From: Burkholderia sp. FERM BP-3421
Lineage (GTDB): Bacteria; Pseudomonadota; Gammaproteobacteria; Burkholderiales; Burkholderiaceae
DNA: 64,000 bases
Reading direction: 5' to 3'
Assembly: GCF_028657905.1 (NCBI RefSeq)
Contig: NZ_CP117782.1
Span: 3,720,001 to 3,784,000 of the forward strand
Shown: positions 40,380-50,061 of the stretch, in pieces
How positions within the stretch are numbered: the stretch's first letter is position 1
Layout of the letters: the number at the start of each line of letters is the position of its first letter
Notes under the pieces: model-generated
The model's database searches: none
Told to the model about the DNA's origin: nothing
Seen by the model: only the letters and a program-made list of their open reading frames with translations
Made by a program: the position numbers and the translations under genes

Positions 40380-41846
40380 TCAGACGGTGCCGCCGACCGT
40401 CATCCTGTCGATCCGCAGAGTCGGCTGGCCGACGCCCACCGGCACGCTCTGGCCTTCCTTGCCGCAGACTCCGACGCCGCTGTCGAGGCGCATGTCGTTG
40501 CCGATCATGCTCACGTACTTGAGCGATTCCGGGCCGCTGCCGATCAGCGTCGCGCCCTTGACGGGGTAGGTGATCTTGCCGTCCTCGATCATGTAGGCCT
40601 CGGACGCCGAGAACACGAACTTGCCGTTGGTGATGTCGACCTGGCCGCCGCCGAAGTTCACCGCGTACAGCCCGTGCTTGACCGATTCGATGATCTCGCG
40701 CGGATCCTTGTCGCCGTTCAGCATGTAGGTGTTGGTCATGCGCGGCATCGGCAGCGCCGCGTACGATTCGCGGCGCGCGTTGCCGGTGACGGGCATTTTC
40801 ATCAGGCGCGCGTTCAGCGTGTCCTGGATGTAGCCCTTCAACACGCCGTCCTCGATCAGCGTCGTGCACTGGGTCGGGTTGCCTTCGTCGTCGATGTTGA
40901 GCGAGCCGCGGCGGTTCGGCAGCGTGCCGTCGTCGACCACCGTCACGCCCTTGGCCGCGACCCGCTCGCCGATCCGCCCGGCGAACGCCGACGAACCCTT
41001 GCGGTTGAAGTCGCCCTCGAGCCCGTGGCCGATCGCCTCGTGCAGCAGCACGCCCGGCCAGCCCGAGCCGAGCACGACGGTCATCGCGCCCGCCGGCGCG
41101 GGGCGCGCGTCGAGGTTCACGAGCGCCGCGTGCACCGCGTCGTCGACATAGCGCGCGAGCACTTCGTCGGTGAAGTAGCCGTAGTCGAAGCGGCCGCCGC
41201 CGCCGCCCGAGCCGATCTCGCGGCGGCCGTTCTGCTCGGCGATCACCGTGACGGACACGCGCACGAGCGGGCGGATGTCGGCCGCGAGCGCGCCGTCGCT
41301 GCGCGCGACCAGCACGACGTCGTATTCGCCCGCGAGGCCCGCCATCACCTGCGTGATGCGCGGATCGCGGCCACGCGCCATCTGCTCGACGCGTTCGAGC
41401 AGCTTGACCTTGGCGGTCGCGTCGAGCGACGCGAGCGGATCGGCGGGCAGGTACAGGTCGCGGCCCGAGATGCCCTTCAGCGTCGAGGCGACCTGCACCT
41501 TGTGCTTGCCGCCGCCCGCGCGGGCGATCGCCTTGGTCGCGGCCGCGGCCTGCGCGATCGCTTCCGGCGACAGGTCATCGGAGTACGCGAACGCGGTGCG
41601 TTCGCCCGCCACGGCGCGCACGCCGACGCCCTGGTCGATGCTGAAGCTGCCCGACTTGACGATGCCTTCCTCGAGGCTCCAGGCTTCGCTGCGGGTGGCC
41701 TGGAAATACAGGTCGGCGTAGTCGACCCGGTGCGTGAAGATATCGGCGAGCGTGCGCGTCAGCAGGGTTTCGTCCAGGCCGTACGGCGTGAGCAGGATGT
41801 CTTTCGCGAGCGCGAGGTTGCGGATGCCGGGTTCGATGATGTTCAT
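40380..41846 (-). CDS. tldD: Metalloprotease TldD
   Basis: A 488-residue cytosolic metalloprotease that with PmbA/TldE degrades unfolded peptides and processes small peptides. The zinc motif HEAIGHGLEGDF (HExxxH) is present. Other family marks are YADLYFQATRSEAWSLEEG near the N-terminus and GGGQVDITNGKFVFSASEAYMIEDGKI in the C-terminal half. It lies upstream of the aroG unit and about 100 bases downstream of the nitrilase-family gene on the same strand. Confidence 0.96.
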   Translation of the reverse strand: MNIIEPGIRNLALAKDILLTPYGLDETLLTRTLADIFTHRVDYADLYFQATRSEAWSLEEGIVKSGSFSIDQGVGVRAVAGERTAFAYSDDLSPEAIAQAAAATKAIARAGGGKHKVQVASTLKGISGRDLYLPADPLASLDATAKVKLLERVEQMARGRDPRITQVMAGLAGEYDVVLVARSDGALAADIRPLVRVSVTVIAEQNGRREIGSGGGGGRFDYGYFTDEVLARYVDDAVHAALVNLDARPAPAGAMTVVLGSGWPGVLLHEAIGHGLEGDFNRKGSSAFAGRIGERVAAKGVTVVDDGTLPNRRGSLNIDDEGNPTQCTTLIEDGVLKGYIQDTLNARLMKMPVTGNARRESYAALPMPRMTNTYMLNGDKDPREIIESVKHGLYAVNFGGGQVDITNGKFVFSASEAYMIEDGKITYPVKGATLIGSGPESLKYVSMIGNDMRLDSGVGVCGKEGQSVPVGVGQPTLRIDRMTVGGTV

Positions 41847-41949
41847 TCAGGTATCGGGGAATCTCTAAAAAGCGGTTAGCGAACGCGCGTGACAGGGTAT
41901 CCGGTCAAATCAGATGGTGGGCGGCGGGCCGGTTTTCAAGCGGGCGGGC

Positions 41950-42777
41950 TCAGGCCAGCACGCGGTGGCGCCAGGCGGGCAGGCTCTCGCGCACCTCGGC
42001 GAGCCGGGCGGGATCGAGCGCGCCGCTCACGACCCCGGCGCCCTCGTCGCGCACCGCGACGATCTCGCCCCACGGGTCGATCAGCATGCTGTGTCCCCAG
42101 GTGCGGCGGCCGTTGCCGTGCTTGCCGCCCTGCGCGGCGGCGAGCACATAGCACTGATTCTCGACCGCCCGCGCGCGCAGCAGCGTTTCCCAGTGCGCGC
42201 GGCCCGTCGTATACGTAAACGCCGACGGCACGACGATCAGCGCGCAATCGCCCATCCGCCGGTACAGCTCCGGAAAGCGCAGATCGTAGCAGACCGACAG
42301 CCCGACGCGCCCGAACGGCGCCTCGAAGGTGCGCACGGCATCGCCGGGGCGGATCGTGCGCGACTCGTCGAACGACTCCTCGCCCTTCTCGAAGCTGAAC
42401 AGGTGGATCTTGTCGTAGCGCGCGGCCTCGCGGCCCTGCGGATCGAACACGAGCGTGGTGTTCAGCACGCGCGACGGCTCCGGCGCGCGCAGCGGCAGCG
42501 TGCCGCCGATCACCCAGACGCCGTGACGCCGCGCGGCGTCCGCGAGGAAGCGCTGCAGCGGGCCGTCCTGGTGCGGTTCGGCGAGCGCGAGCTTGTCGGT
42601 GTCCTTGAAACCCATGAAGCAGAAGTACTCGGGCAGCAGCACGAGGCGGGCGCCGTCGGCGGCCGCCTCGGCGATCAGCCGGTCGGCCTCGGCGAGGTTG
42701 GCGGCGACGTCGGGCGCGCTCACCATCTGCAGCGCGGCGACCCGGAAGGGGGAGGCGGAAGCGGATCGGTCGGTCAT
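41950..42777 (-). CDS. Carbon-nitrogen hydrolase (nitrilase superfamily, Nit-like)
   Basis: A 275-residue hydrolase with the Glu-Lys-Cys triad of the nitrilase superfamily: E in LVLLPEYFCF, K in RYDKIHLFSF, and C in GLSVCYDLRFPELY. It belongs to the NIT1/YafV-like group, whose best-known members hydrolyse deaminated glutathione or omega-amidase substrates. The exact substrate is not settled by sequence. The start at 42777 (MTDRSASASPFRVAALQM) is chosen over a 22-residue longer frame that lacks conserved residues. It lies between yhdP and tldD on the same strand. Confidence 0.92.
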   Translation of the reverse strand: MTDRSASASPFRVAALQMVSAPDVAANLAEADRLIAEAAADGARLVLLPEYFCFMGFKDTDKLALAEPHQDGPLQRFLADAARRHGVWVIGGTLPLRAPEPSRVLNTTLVFDPQGREAARYDKIHLFSFEKGEESFDESRTIRPGDAVRTFEAPFGRVGLSVCYDLRFPELYRRMGDCALIVVPSAFTYTTGRAHWETLLRARAVENQCYVLAAAQGGKHGNGRRTWGHSMLIDPWGEIVAVRDEGAGVVSGALDPARLAEVRESLPAWRHRVLA

Positions 42778-42826
42778 CGCAAGTCCGGTTGCCTGGAAAA
42801 AGGGTGCGGGCCCATCGGCGGCCGAA

Positions 42827-45800
42827 TCAGTGACCGGCCGCATCGGCGGGCGCGTGGATCATCTTACCGCGATCGCCGCGCACCCGCTCGATGTGGGGAT
42901 GCGCCCACGAACCGGTGATCGCGTAGTCGACCGCGAACGCGCGCGAGAGGGTCTGCGACAGCGCGACGTCGGCGGCCAGCACGCCCAGGCCGAGCAGCGG
43001 ATTGATCACGGCGGCCGCGATCGCGGCCGCGCCGGCGCTGACCTTGGGCGCGACGTGCGCGTGCAGGTCCTGGGTCTCGTGCGCGAGATCGACCGCGCCC
43101 GCGAGCGTGACCCGGGCCGGCGCGGTGACCATCTCGAAGTCGCCGAGGCGGGCGATGCCGTTCGCGATCTGGCCGTTGCCGCTGATCTTCTCGAACGGCA
43201 GGCCCTTGCCGATCACGTCGCGGAAATCGAGCGTCAGGAAGCGCGCGAGGCTTTGCAGGCTCAGCACGCCGAGCAGCTTCGCCGCGCCCGGGTCGACCTT
43301 CAGGATCTGGCCGTGCTGCAGGTCGAGCGACAGGACGCCGCCGAGCGTCGGGTAGTCGATCGCGGTCGGGCCGCCGCGCCAGCCGACCTTGCCGGTCAGC
43401 GTGCCTTTGCCGTCCGCGATGGTGCGCGGCAGCCCGACCCGGTCGAGCAGGGCGCCGGCATTGTCGATGTCGAGCCGGAAGTCGAACACGGTGCGGCGCG
43501 GCGCGTCGTCCTCGTCGACGCCGCGCGCGAGCGCGCGGCGCGAGGTGCGCCAGTTCGCGGTCGCGGTCAGCTTGGCCGCCGGGTTCGCGAGTTCGAGCTT
43601 GTCGAGCTGCCAGACCGGCACGCCGTTCTCGTCGAGGTTGCGCGCGTTGACTTCGAGCCGGCCGATGTCGTGGCCGCGCGCCACCACCTGATCGACCACC
43701 AGGTCGATGGCCGGCATCGCGTGGTCGGCGGGCGTCGGCAGGTCCATCGCGCGGCCGACCAGGTCGTGCTCGGCGCTGTCCGGGATCACGAGCTTCGCGA
43801 GCCGCGCGTTGAGCACGCCGGCCGCGTGGGCGCCGCTGCCCGGCGCCCACGACAGGTAGCCCGACACCTGGTTCGAGGCGATGTTCGCCTGCCACAGGTC
43901 GTCGACGTGCGAGGCGCCGACGATCACGTTTTCCCAGTTGCGCTTGAGCAGCTTGAGCGTGCCGAAGTGCAGCGCGAAGCGCTTCGGCGCGAAGCTCGCG
44001 AGGTCGACCCGCGGTTGCGCCTGCGGGGCCGGCGCGCCCGAACCGGTGCGCAGCGTCTTGGCGAACGCGAGCCACGCGTCGGCGTCGAGTTCCGGCACGT
44101 CGACGGCGGCCGTCACGCCGTCGTGCGGCAGGTCGGGCATGCGGTTCATGCCGAGCGCGCCGCGCACCGCGCTGACCGGCTGGTCGCGCGTGAGGTCGAG
44201 CACGTAGCGCGCGCCGATCGGCCCGAGCTTCAGGTCCGCGCGCACGCGCTGGCGGTCGCCCGGCTCCGCCTCGGGCGCGAGCGTGAAGTCGAACGGCAGC
44301 GGCTCGCCCGCGGGCTTCGCGAACGGCGCGGGAAAGTGCAGCGCGACATCGGTCAGGTCGGCGTGCGCGGTGATCTCGGGCGGGCCGTCCTTCTTCATGC
44401 CGCGCACCGTGATCTGGTAAGGCGCGTCGCCCACCACCCGGCCGAGCAGGGTCGCCGCCGCGCCGCGCAGGCCCAGGTTGCGCGCGGCGTCGAGCGCGAT
44501 CCGGCCATCGACGTCGAACGCGTAGCGGCCGTCCGCCTCGAGCCCGCCGCGCGCGCTCAGGTCGCCGCCGAGGAAGCGGCCGGTCAGCCGCTCGGCGGCG
44601 AGCGTGTGCTGGGTGAAGCGCAGCTGGCCGTGCAGGCGCGACAGCGGCGGCAGGCCGTCGGTTTCGAGCGTGTTGCCGGCGAGCCCGATCGTGCCTTCGA
44701 CATCGGTGTGCGGATGCGCGACGTGCTGCGGGATCGTCAGTTTCAGCGCGAGCGTCGCCGGGCCTTGCGCGCGGAGCCGTTCGCCGAGGCGGCCGGTCAT
44801 CCCGCCGACCGCGCTGCGGTTCGCGTAGTCGAGCAGGTCGGCGAGCGGGCCGCGCGCGCGGCCCTCGATCACGAGCGGCGAATGCAGCGGGTTGCCGAGG
44901 TCGGCGATGTGGCCGCGGACCGGATCGAGCACGACCCCCTTGTAGTGCGCGCGGCCGATGTCGAAGCGCAGCTTGTTCTGTTCGATCTCGAACACGCCGT
45001 CGATGCCGTCGAGCGCCGGCCACACGTTCGGCGTGCCGTTCGCGAGCGTGTGCAGCGGCTGCGGCGTGGGTTCGAAGCGCCCGCCCGTGAACGGCGCGAC
45101 GATGTGGAACACGCCCGCCTTCGGATCGTGCTCGTACGGGAAGGTCTCGAGCGGCCCGCGCGCGACGATCGTCGCGCCGCGCTTGACCTGGCCCGCCTGC
45201 AGCGCGTGGCCCAGGTACAGGCGCAGGTGATCGGACAGGCTGGTCGGCAGGTAGCGGACGATCCGGGCGACCGCGGCGCGCTCGAAGTCGGCCTTCAGGT
45301 CGAGTTCGCCGCGGCCGTGCCCCGGGTTCGTATAGCGGCCCGCGACCGTGATCGACGCGTCCGGATTGTCGACGTGGAACTCGGGCACCGCGACCTCCAC
45401 GCGCGCGTGCGGCGTGCCCGCGGCTGGCGTGATGGTCCAGTTCGCGCGGCCGCGCAGCCGGTCGAACGCGAGGCGCGGCTCGTCGAACACGCCGGGCACG
45501 GTCACGGCCGCGTTCACTGTGTCGAGGCTCGCCGTGCCCTGGCGCTCGTTGGCGTCGACGTGGCCCCACAGGTTCTCGACGCCGGGAATCCCGGCGCGCG
45601 GATGGCCGTGCACGGACAGGCCGGGCGGCGGCTCCTGCGCCTCGATGCTGATGCCTTGCAGGTCGCCCTGGAAGCGGTAGCGGATGATCGGCGCGGCGCC
45701 GTTCTGGCGTTCCTCGTCGGCGAGTTCGTTGCTTGCCGGGCGCGCGCGCTCGACTTCCATCGCGTAGTTGGCGACGAGCCCGCGCGGATCGAAGCGCACC

Positions 45801-47026
45801 AGTTCGTTGCGCAGCCGCGCGGGCAGCGGCAGCCCGCGGATGAATTCCGCGAGGATGCCGAGGTCGACGCGGTCGCCCGCGACGCTCAGCAGCTGGCCGT
45901 GCTCGAGGGTCGGCACGCGGTAGCGGGCGGTCAGGGTCGAGAACGCGAGCGAGCGCGACAGCGGCGTGCCGTCGTCGAGCGGCGGCTGGCCCAGCTCGGC
46001 GTGCAGGCGCGTGAGGTGCAGCGTGTAGTCGCGCTTCGGCTCGATCGCGAGGTCCCAGCCGAAGCGCGCGACGGGGATGTCGAGGCGCGGCTGGGTCGGG
46101 CGCACCCGCAGCGCGACGTCGTAGCCGTGCAGGCTGCCGCGCGCGCCGGTCAGGTGGCCGTCGCGGAAGTTCGCCCAGATCGCATTGTCGATGCGGCCCG
46201 CGTAGGCGGTCAGCGGGATGTTGGTGTAGCGCGCGAGGGTCGGCAGGTCGACGGGGCCGGTCGACACGTAGGCGTCGCCGCTCCAGTTGGCGGGCTTGCC
46301 GATCGCCACGAGCGGCTTGTGGGTGAAGCGGGCGCGGAAATCGAGCGGGCCGAGGAACAGCGTGCCGTTCGCGGGCGCCTGCAGCGCGAGCCGGTGGCTG
46401 GCGCCGTCGTTGAGCACGGCGACCCGGATCCCGGTCAGCGCGAGTTCGGGCGCCGCGCGCTGCGCGTCGCGCCAGCGCAGCGTGCCGCCGCGCAGCACGA
46501 TCGCCTCCTGCTTGAGCAGCCAGGTGCTGAAGGTGTCGTCGCCGCCGCGGCGGGTGGTCGGCACCGCCACGCCCGCCACCGACAGCGAGCCGTCCGCGTG
46601 ACGCTCGGCGAGCAGATCCGGCTCGTCGACGATCAGGCTCGACAGCGTGGGGGACAGCCTGAGCAGCGAGCGCCACGACAGCGCGGCGCTCGCGTGCGGC
46701 ACCGACAGCGCAAGCCGGCCGTCGCGGCCGCGGATCGTCAGGCGGCTGACCTCGACGCCCGGCTGCAGCCCGGACCACGAGGGCGCGAGCCGGCCGATCC
46801 GGACGTCGGCGTGCAATTTTTGAGATACGAAGGTTTCGACGCGCGGGCGGAATTCGTCGACGCGCGGCAGCAGGAGATAGCGCAGGCCGAGGAACAGGAT
46901 GGCCGCGATGAAATACGCGGCGATGCCGAGCACCAGGACCGCCTTGAACACGCGACGCAGGACCGGGTGATCGTGATGCGGAGGCCCGGCTTCGTGCGGC
47001 GCGGCGGATTCCTGGCGGTCGGACAT
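42827..47026 (-). CDS. YhdP/AsmA-like giant envelope protein (TIGR02099 family)
   Basis: A 1399-residue protein with one N-terminal helix (VLGIAAYFIAAILFLGLRYLLL, residues about 30-52) and a very long periplasmic body of beta-strand repeats. The body ends with a conserved AsmA-like C-terminal block (LDLQHGQILKVDPGAAKLLGVLSLQSLARFLTLDF; only key residues are given). YhdP is one of the AsmA-like bridge proteins implicated in phospholipid transport to the outer membrane; the same role is probable here. It is divergent from glnE, with 157 bases between starts. The equally long plus-strand open frame over the same bases is a GC-driven shadow. Confidence 0.92.
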   Translation of the reverse strand: MSDRQESAAPHEAGPPHHDHPVLRRVFKAVLVLGIAAYFIAAILFLGLRYLLLPRVDEFRPRVETFVSQKLHADVRIGRLAPSWSGLQPGVEVSRLTIRGRDGRLALSVPHASAALSWRSLLRLSPTLSSLIVDEPDLLAERHADGSLSVAGVAVPTTRRGGDDTFSTWLLKQEAIVLRGGTLRWRDAQRAAPELALTGIRVAVLNDGASHRLALQAPANGTLFLGPLDFRARFTHKPLVAIGKPANWSGDAYVSTGPVDLPTLARYTNIPLTAYAGRIDNAIWANFRDGHLTGARGSLHGYDVALRVRPTQPRLDIPVARFGWDLAIEPKRDYTLHLTRLHAELGQPPLDDGTPLSRSLAFSTLTARYRVPTLEHGQLLSVAGDRVDLGILAEFIRGLPLPARLRNELVRFDPRGLVANYAMEVERARPASNELADEERQNGAAPIIRYRFQGDLQGISIEAQEPPPGLSVHGHPRAGIPGVENLWGHVDANERQGTASLDTVNAAVTVPGVFDEPRLAFDRLRGRANWTITPAAGTPHARVEVAVPEFHVDNPDASITVAGRYTNPGHGRGELDLKADFERAAVARIVRYLPTSLSDHLRLYLGHALQAGQVKRGATIVARGPLETFPYEHDPKAGVFHIVAPFTGGRFEPTPQPLHTLANGTPNVWPALDGIDGVFEIEQNKLRFDIGRAHYKGVVLDPVRGHIADLGNPLHSPLVIEGRARGPLADLLDYANRSAVGGMTGRLGERLRAQGPATLALKLTIPQHVAHPHTDVEGTIGLAGNTLETDGLPPLSRLHGQLRFTQHTLAAERLTGRFLGGDLSARGGLEADGRYAFDVDGRIALDAARNLGLRGAAATLLGRVVGDAPYQITVRGMKKDGPPEITAHADLTDVALHFPAPFAKPAGEPLPFDFTLAPEAEPGDRQRVRADLKLGPIGARYVLDLTRDQPVSAVRGALGMNRMPDLPHDGVTAAVDVPELDADAWLAFAKTLRTGSGAPAPQAQPRVDLASFAPKRFALHFGTLKLLKRNWENVIVGASHVDDLWQANIASNQVSGYLSWAPGSGAHAAGVLNARLAKLVIPDSAEHDLVGRAMDLPTPADHAMPAIDLVVDQVVARGHDIGRLEVNARNLDENGVPVWQLDKLELANPAAKLTATANWRTSRRALARGVDEDDAPRRTVFDFRLDIDNAGALLDRVGLPRTIADGKGTLTGKVGWRGGPTAIDYPTLGGVLSLDLQHGQILKVDPGAAKLLGVLSLQSLARFLTLDFRDVIGKGLPFEKISGNGQIANGIARLGDFEMVTAPARVTLAGAVDLAHETQDLHAHVAPKVSAGAAAIAAAVINPLLGLGVLAADVALSQTLSRAFAVDYAITGSWAHPHIERVRGDRGKMIHAPADAAGH

Positions 47027-47183
47027 GCGGCGAAGGGGCGGCGATATGGTAGTTTTGCGAACTGACGTTGAAATGTATCACAGGGGGTCGCGCGGGCGGC
47101 CGCCGGGCGGCCCGCGCGGGCCGCCCGGCCGGCTCCGCGCCCGCGCCGCGCGACCCGCCCCTTCCCATTGCGCAGCGCTTGCC

Positions 47184-49973
47184 ATGACCGACGCTTCCCC
47201 GCTCCTCAGCACGTCCTATTCCCACTACCTCGCGCGCGCGGTGGCCGCGCGCCCGGCGCTGGCCGGGCAGATCGCCGCCTGGGCGGACGCGCCCGTCACG
47301 CGTGCGCGGCTCGATGCGCGCCTGTCGGCGCTGCTCGAGGCCGCCGCGTCCGGGGCCGCCGCGCCGTCCGAGGACGCGCTCAAGCGGGCGCTGCGGCAGC
47401 TGCGCGCCGAGGCCTTCGGCGCGGTCGCGGAGCGCGATCTCGCGGGCCGCGCCGACGTCGCGGAGGTCACGGGCACGATGACCGATCTGGCCGAGCTGGC
47501 CGTGCAGCGCGCGCTCGCGCTGCTGTCGGCCGACCTGGAGGCGCTCTACGGCGAGCCGCGCGGCCCGTCCGGCGAGCGGCTCGCGCTCGGCGTGGTCGGC
47601 ATGGGCAAGCTGGGCGGCCGCGAACTCAACGTGTCGTCCGACATCGACCTGATCTTCGTCTACGAGGACGACGGCGATACCGCGGGCGGCAGCCGCGCGG
47701 CGATCACCAACCAGGAATTCTTCACGCGGCTCGGCAAGCGCCTGATCGGCGTGCTGTCGGAGGTGACGGGCGACGGCTATGTGTTTCGCGTCGATATGCG
47801 GCTGCGCCCGAACGGCGATTCGGGGCCGCTCGTCTGCAGCCTCGGGATGCTCGAGGAATACTTCTACGTGCAGGGCCGCGAGTGGGAGCGCTATGCGTGG
47901 ATCAAGGGGCGGCTCGTGTCCGAGCCCGACAGCGAGGCGGCGGGCCGGCTCGCGAAGCAGCTCGACGCGCTCGTCAAGCCGTTCGTCTACCGGCGCTACC
48001 TCGATTTCGGCGTGATCGGGGCGATCCGCGCGCTGCACCTGCAGATCCGCCAGGAGGCGCAGCGCCGCGCGATGATGCGGCCGGACAAGGCCGACGACAT
48101 CAAGCTCGGGCGCGGCGGGATCCGCGAGATCGAGTTCAGCGCGCAGGTGTTCCAGCTGATCCGGGGCGGCCAGGACGCCGGGTTCCGGATCCGGCCGACG
48201 CTCGCGGTGCTCGCGCACGCGCAGGCGGGCGGGTTGATCGCGGACGAGGTCCGGGCCGGGCTGGCCGACGCCTATCGCTTCCTGCGCGTGCTGGAGCACC
48301 GCCTGCAGTACCGCAACGACGCGCAGACCCACGCGATGCCGGTGGATCCGGTCGAGCGCGCGGCGCTCGCGGCGTCGCTCGGCTACGCCGACTACGCGGC
48401 GCTGCTGGCCGAGCTGGACCGGCATCGCGGCTTCGTCGAGGCGCAGTTCGACCAGATCTTCGCGGACAAGGAAGGCGCCGAGCCGGGCTGCGGCGCGGCG
48501 GACGACGGCGCGGCGGCCTGGATCTGGAGCAGCGCGCTGGCCGACGACGGCGCGGACGACGCGCTGGCCGCGCGGCTCGCGGGCCTCGGCTTCGCCGATC
48601 CGGCTGCGATGCGCGCGCGGCTGCGCGCGATCTGGCAGTCGTCGCGCTACGGCGGGCTGCCGGAGAAGAGCCGGCAGCGCTTCGACCGGGTCGCGCAGCG
48701 CGCGCTCGAGGCGGCGCCGACGCTCGACGCCGCGCAGCGCGACGAGACCATCGCGCGCTGTTTCGACCTGCTGGAGACGGTGAGCCGCCGCGGCGTGTAC
48801 CTCGCGCTGCTGACCGAGTACCCGGCCGCGCTCGAACGGGTGCTGTCGGTGCTCGGCGCGACCCGCTGGGGCGGCGGCTACCTGATCCGCCATCCGCAGC
48901 TGCTCGACGAGCTGCTCGACGACGAGGCGATCGCGAGCCCGTTCGACTGGCCCGCGTTCAAGGCGGGGCTGCGCGCGCGGCTCGCGGCGGCGGACGGCGC
49001 GGAGCAGCAGATGGACCTGCTGCGCCACGCGCAGCACGCGGAGGTGTTCCGGATCCTGCTGATCGACCTGGCGGGCACGCTGTCGGTCGAGCATGTGAGC
49101 GACCGGCTCTCGGAGCTGGCCGACGCGGTGCTCGACGTGACGATCGAGGTCGTGTGGTCGCAGCTCGCGAAGCGGCACCGCGACACGCCGTGCTTCGCGG
49201 CGATCGCGTACGGCAAGCTCGGTGGCAAGGAGCTGGGCTATGCGTCCGATCTCGACCTGATCTTCCTGTACGACGATCCCGACGAACGCGCGGCCGATGT
49301 CTACACGACTTTCACGCGGCGCCTGATCACCTGGCTCACGACCGCGACCGGCGCGGGCGCGCTGTTCGACCTCGACCTCCGGCTGCGGCCGAACGGCGAG
49401 GCGGGGCTGCTCGTCACCGATCTCGACGCGTTCCGCCGCTATCAGCTGCGGGAGGGCGACGCGGCGAACACGGCCTGGGTCTGGGAGCATCAGGCGCTGA
49501 CGCGGGCGCGCTACAGCGCGGGCGACGTGCGGATCGGCGAGGCGTTCGAGGCAATCCGCGTGCAGGTGCTGGCCACGCCGCGCGACGCGGCGCTGCTTGC
49601 CCCGGAAATCGTCGGGATGCGCGACAAGGTGTTCGCCGGCCATCCGAACCACACGGCGCTGTTCGATCTCAAGCACGATCGCGGCGGAATGGTCGACATC
49701 GAATTCCTGGTTCAGTACTGGGTGCTGCTGCACGCGCCGCATCACCCGGCGCTGATCCGCAACACCGGCAACATCGCGCTGCTGCGCGAGGTCGCGCGGC
49801 TCGGGCCCGTGAGCGACGCGGAGGCCGAGACGGTCGGCGCCGCGTATCGCACCTACCGGCGCTTGCAGCATCGGGCGCGTCTCGATGGGATGGAGAAGGC
49901 GCGCGTCGAGCCTGGGCGGATCGAGGCCGAGCGCGCGGCGGTCAGCGCGCTATGGGCGCGGGTGTTCGGCTGA
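47184..49973 (+). CDS. glnE: Bifunctional glutamine synthetase adenylyltransferase/adenylyl-removing enzyme
   Basis: A 929-residue enzyme that adenylylates and de-adenylylates glutamine synthetase in response to PII and glutamine. The two nucleotidyltransferase active sites are plain: GMGKLGGRELNVSSDIDLIF at about residues 140-165 and AYGKLGGKELGYASDLDLIF at about 675-695. The C-terminal regulatory part includes KHDRGGMVDIEFLVQY. The ATG at 47184 gives MTDASPLLSTSYSHYL. The frame is open upstream to 47025, but that sequence is low-complexity. Confidence 0.97.
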   Translation: MTDASPLLSTSYSHYLARAVAARPALAGQIAAWADAPVTRARLDARLSALLEAAASGAAAPSEDALKRALRQLRAEAFGAVAERDLAGRADVAEVTGTMTDLAELAVQRALALLSADLEALYGEPRGPSGERLALGVVGMGKLGGRELNVSSDIDLIFVYEDDGDTAGGSRAAITNQEFFTRLGKRLIGVLSEVTGDGYVFRVDMRLRPNGDSGPLVCSLGMLEEYFYVQGREWERYAWIKGRLVSEPDSEAAGRLAKQLDALVKPFVYRRYLDFGVIGAIRALHLQIRQEAQRRAMMRPDKADDIKLGRGGIREIEFSAQVFQLIRGGQDAGFRIRPTLAVLAHAQAGGLIADEVRAGLADAYRFLRVLEHRLQYRNDAQTHAMPVDPVERAALAASLGYADYAALLAELDRHRGFVEAQFDQIFADKEGAEPGCGAADDGAAAWIWSSALADDGADDALAARLAGLGFADPAAMRARLRAIWQSSRYGGLPEKSRQRFDRVAQRALEAAPTLDAAQRDETIARCFDLLETVSRRGVYLALLTEYPAALERVLSVLGATRWGGGYLIRHPQLLDELLDDEAIASPFDWPAFKAGLRARLAAADGAEQQMDLLRHAQHAEVFRILLIDLAGTLSVEHVSDRLSELADAVLDVTIEVVWSQLAKRHRDTPCFAAIAYGKLGGKELGYASDLDLIFLYDDPDERAADVYTTFTRRLITWLTTATGAGALFDLDLRLRPNGEAGLLVTDLDAFRRYQLREGDAANTAWVWEHQALTRARYSAGDVRIGEAFEAIRVQVLATPRDAALLAPEIVGMRDKVFAGHPNHTALFDLKHDRGGMVDIEFLVQYWVLLHAPHHPALIRNTGNIALLREVARLGPVSDAEAETVGAAYRTYRRLQHRARLDGMEKARVEPGRIEAERAAVSALWARVFG

Positions 49974-50061
49974 GCGGGACGGGCGGGGGCCTGGACCGGA
50001 CGCCCGCCGCGTATTGAGAATCGATTGAGATTGTTTGAACGGAACCGCGCGTCTCGCAAGA

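Noticed and set aside
42593..47065. A 1490-codon plus-strand open frame opposite the YhdP gene
   Set aside because: It is low-complexity Arg/Ala/Val-rich sequence typical of the antisense frame of a GC-rich gene. The reverse strand encodes a recognisable YhdP protein across the same bases.
42864..49871. A 2335-codon reverse-strand open frame spanning yhdP and glnE
   Set aside because: Its composition is Arg/Ala/Pro-biased with no domain, and it crosses two well-supported genes in other frames or strands.
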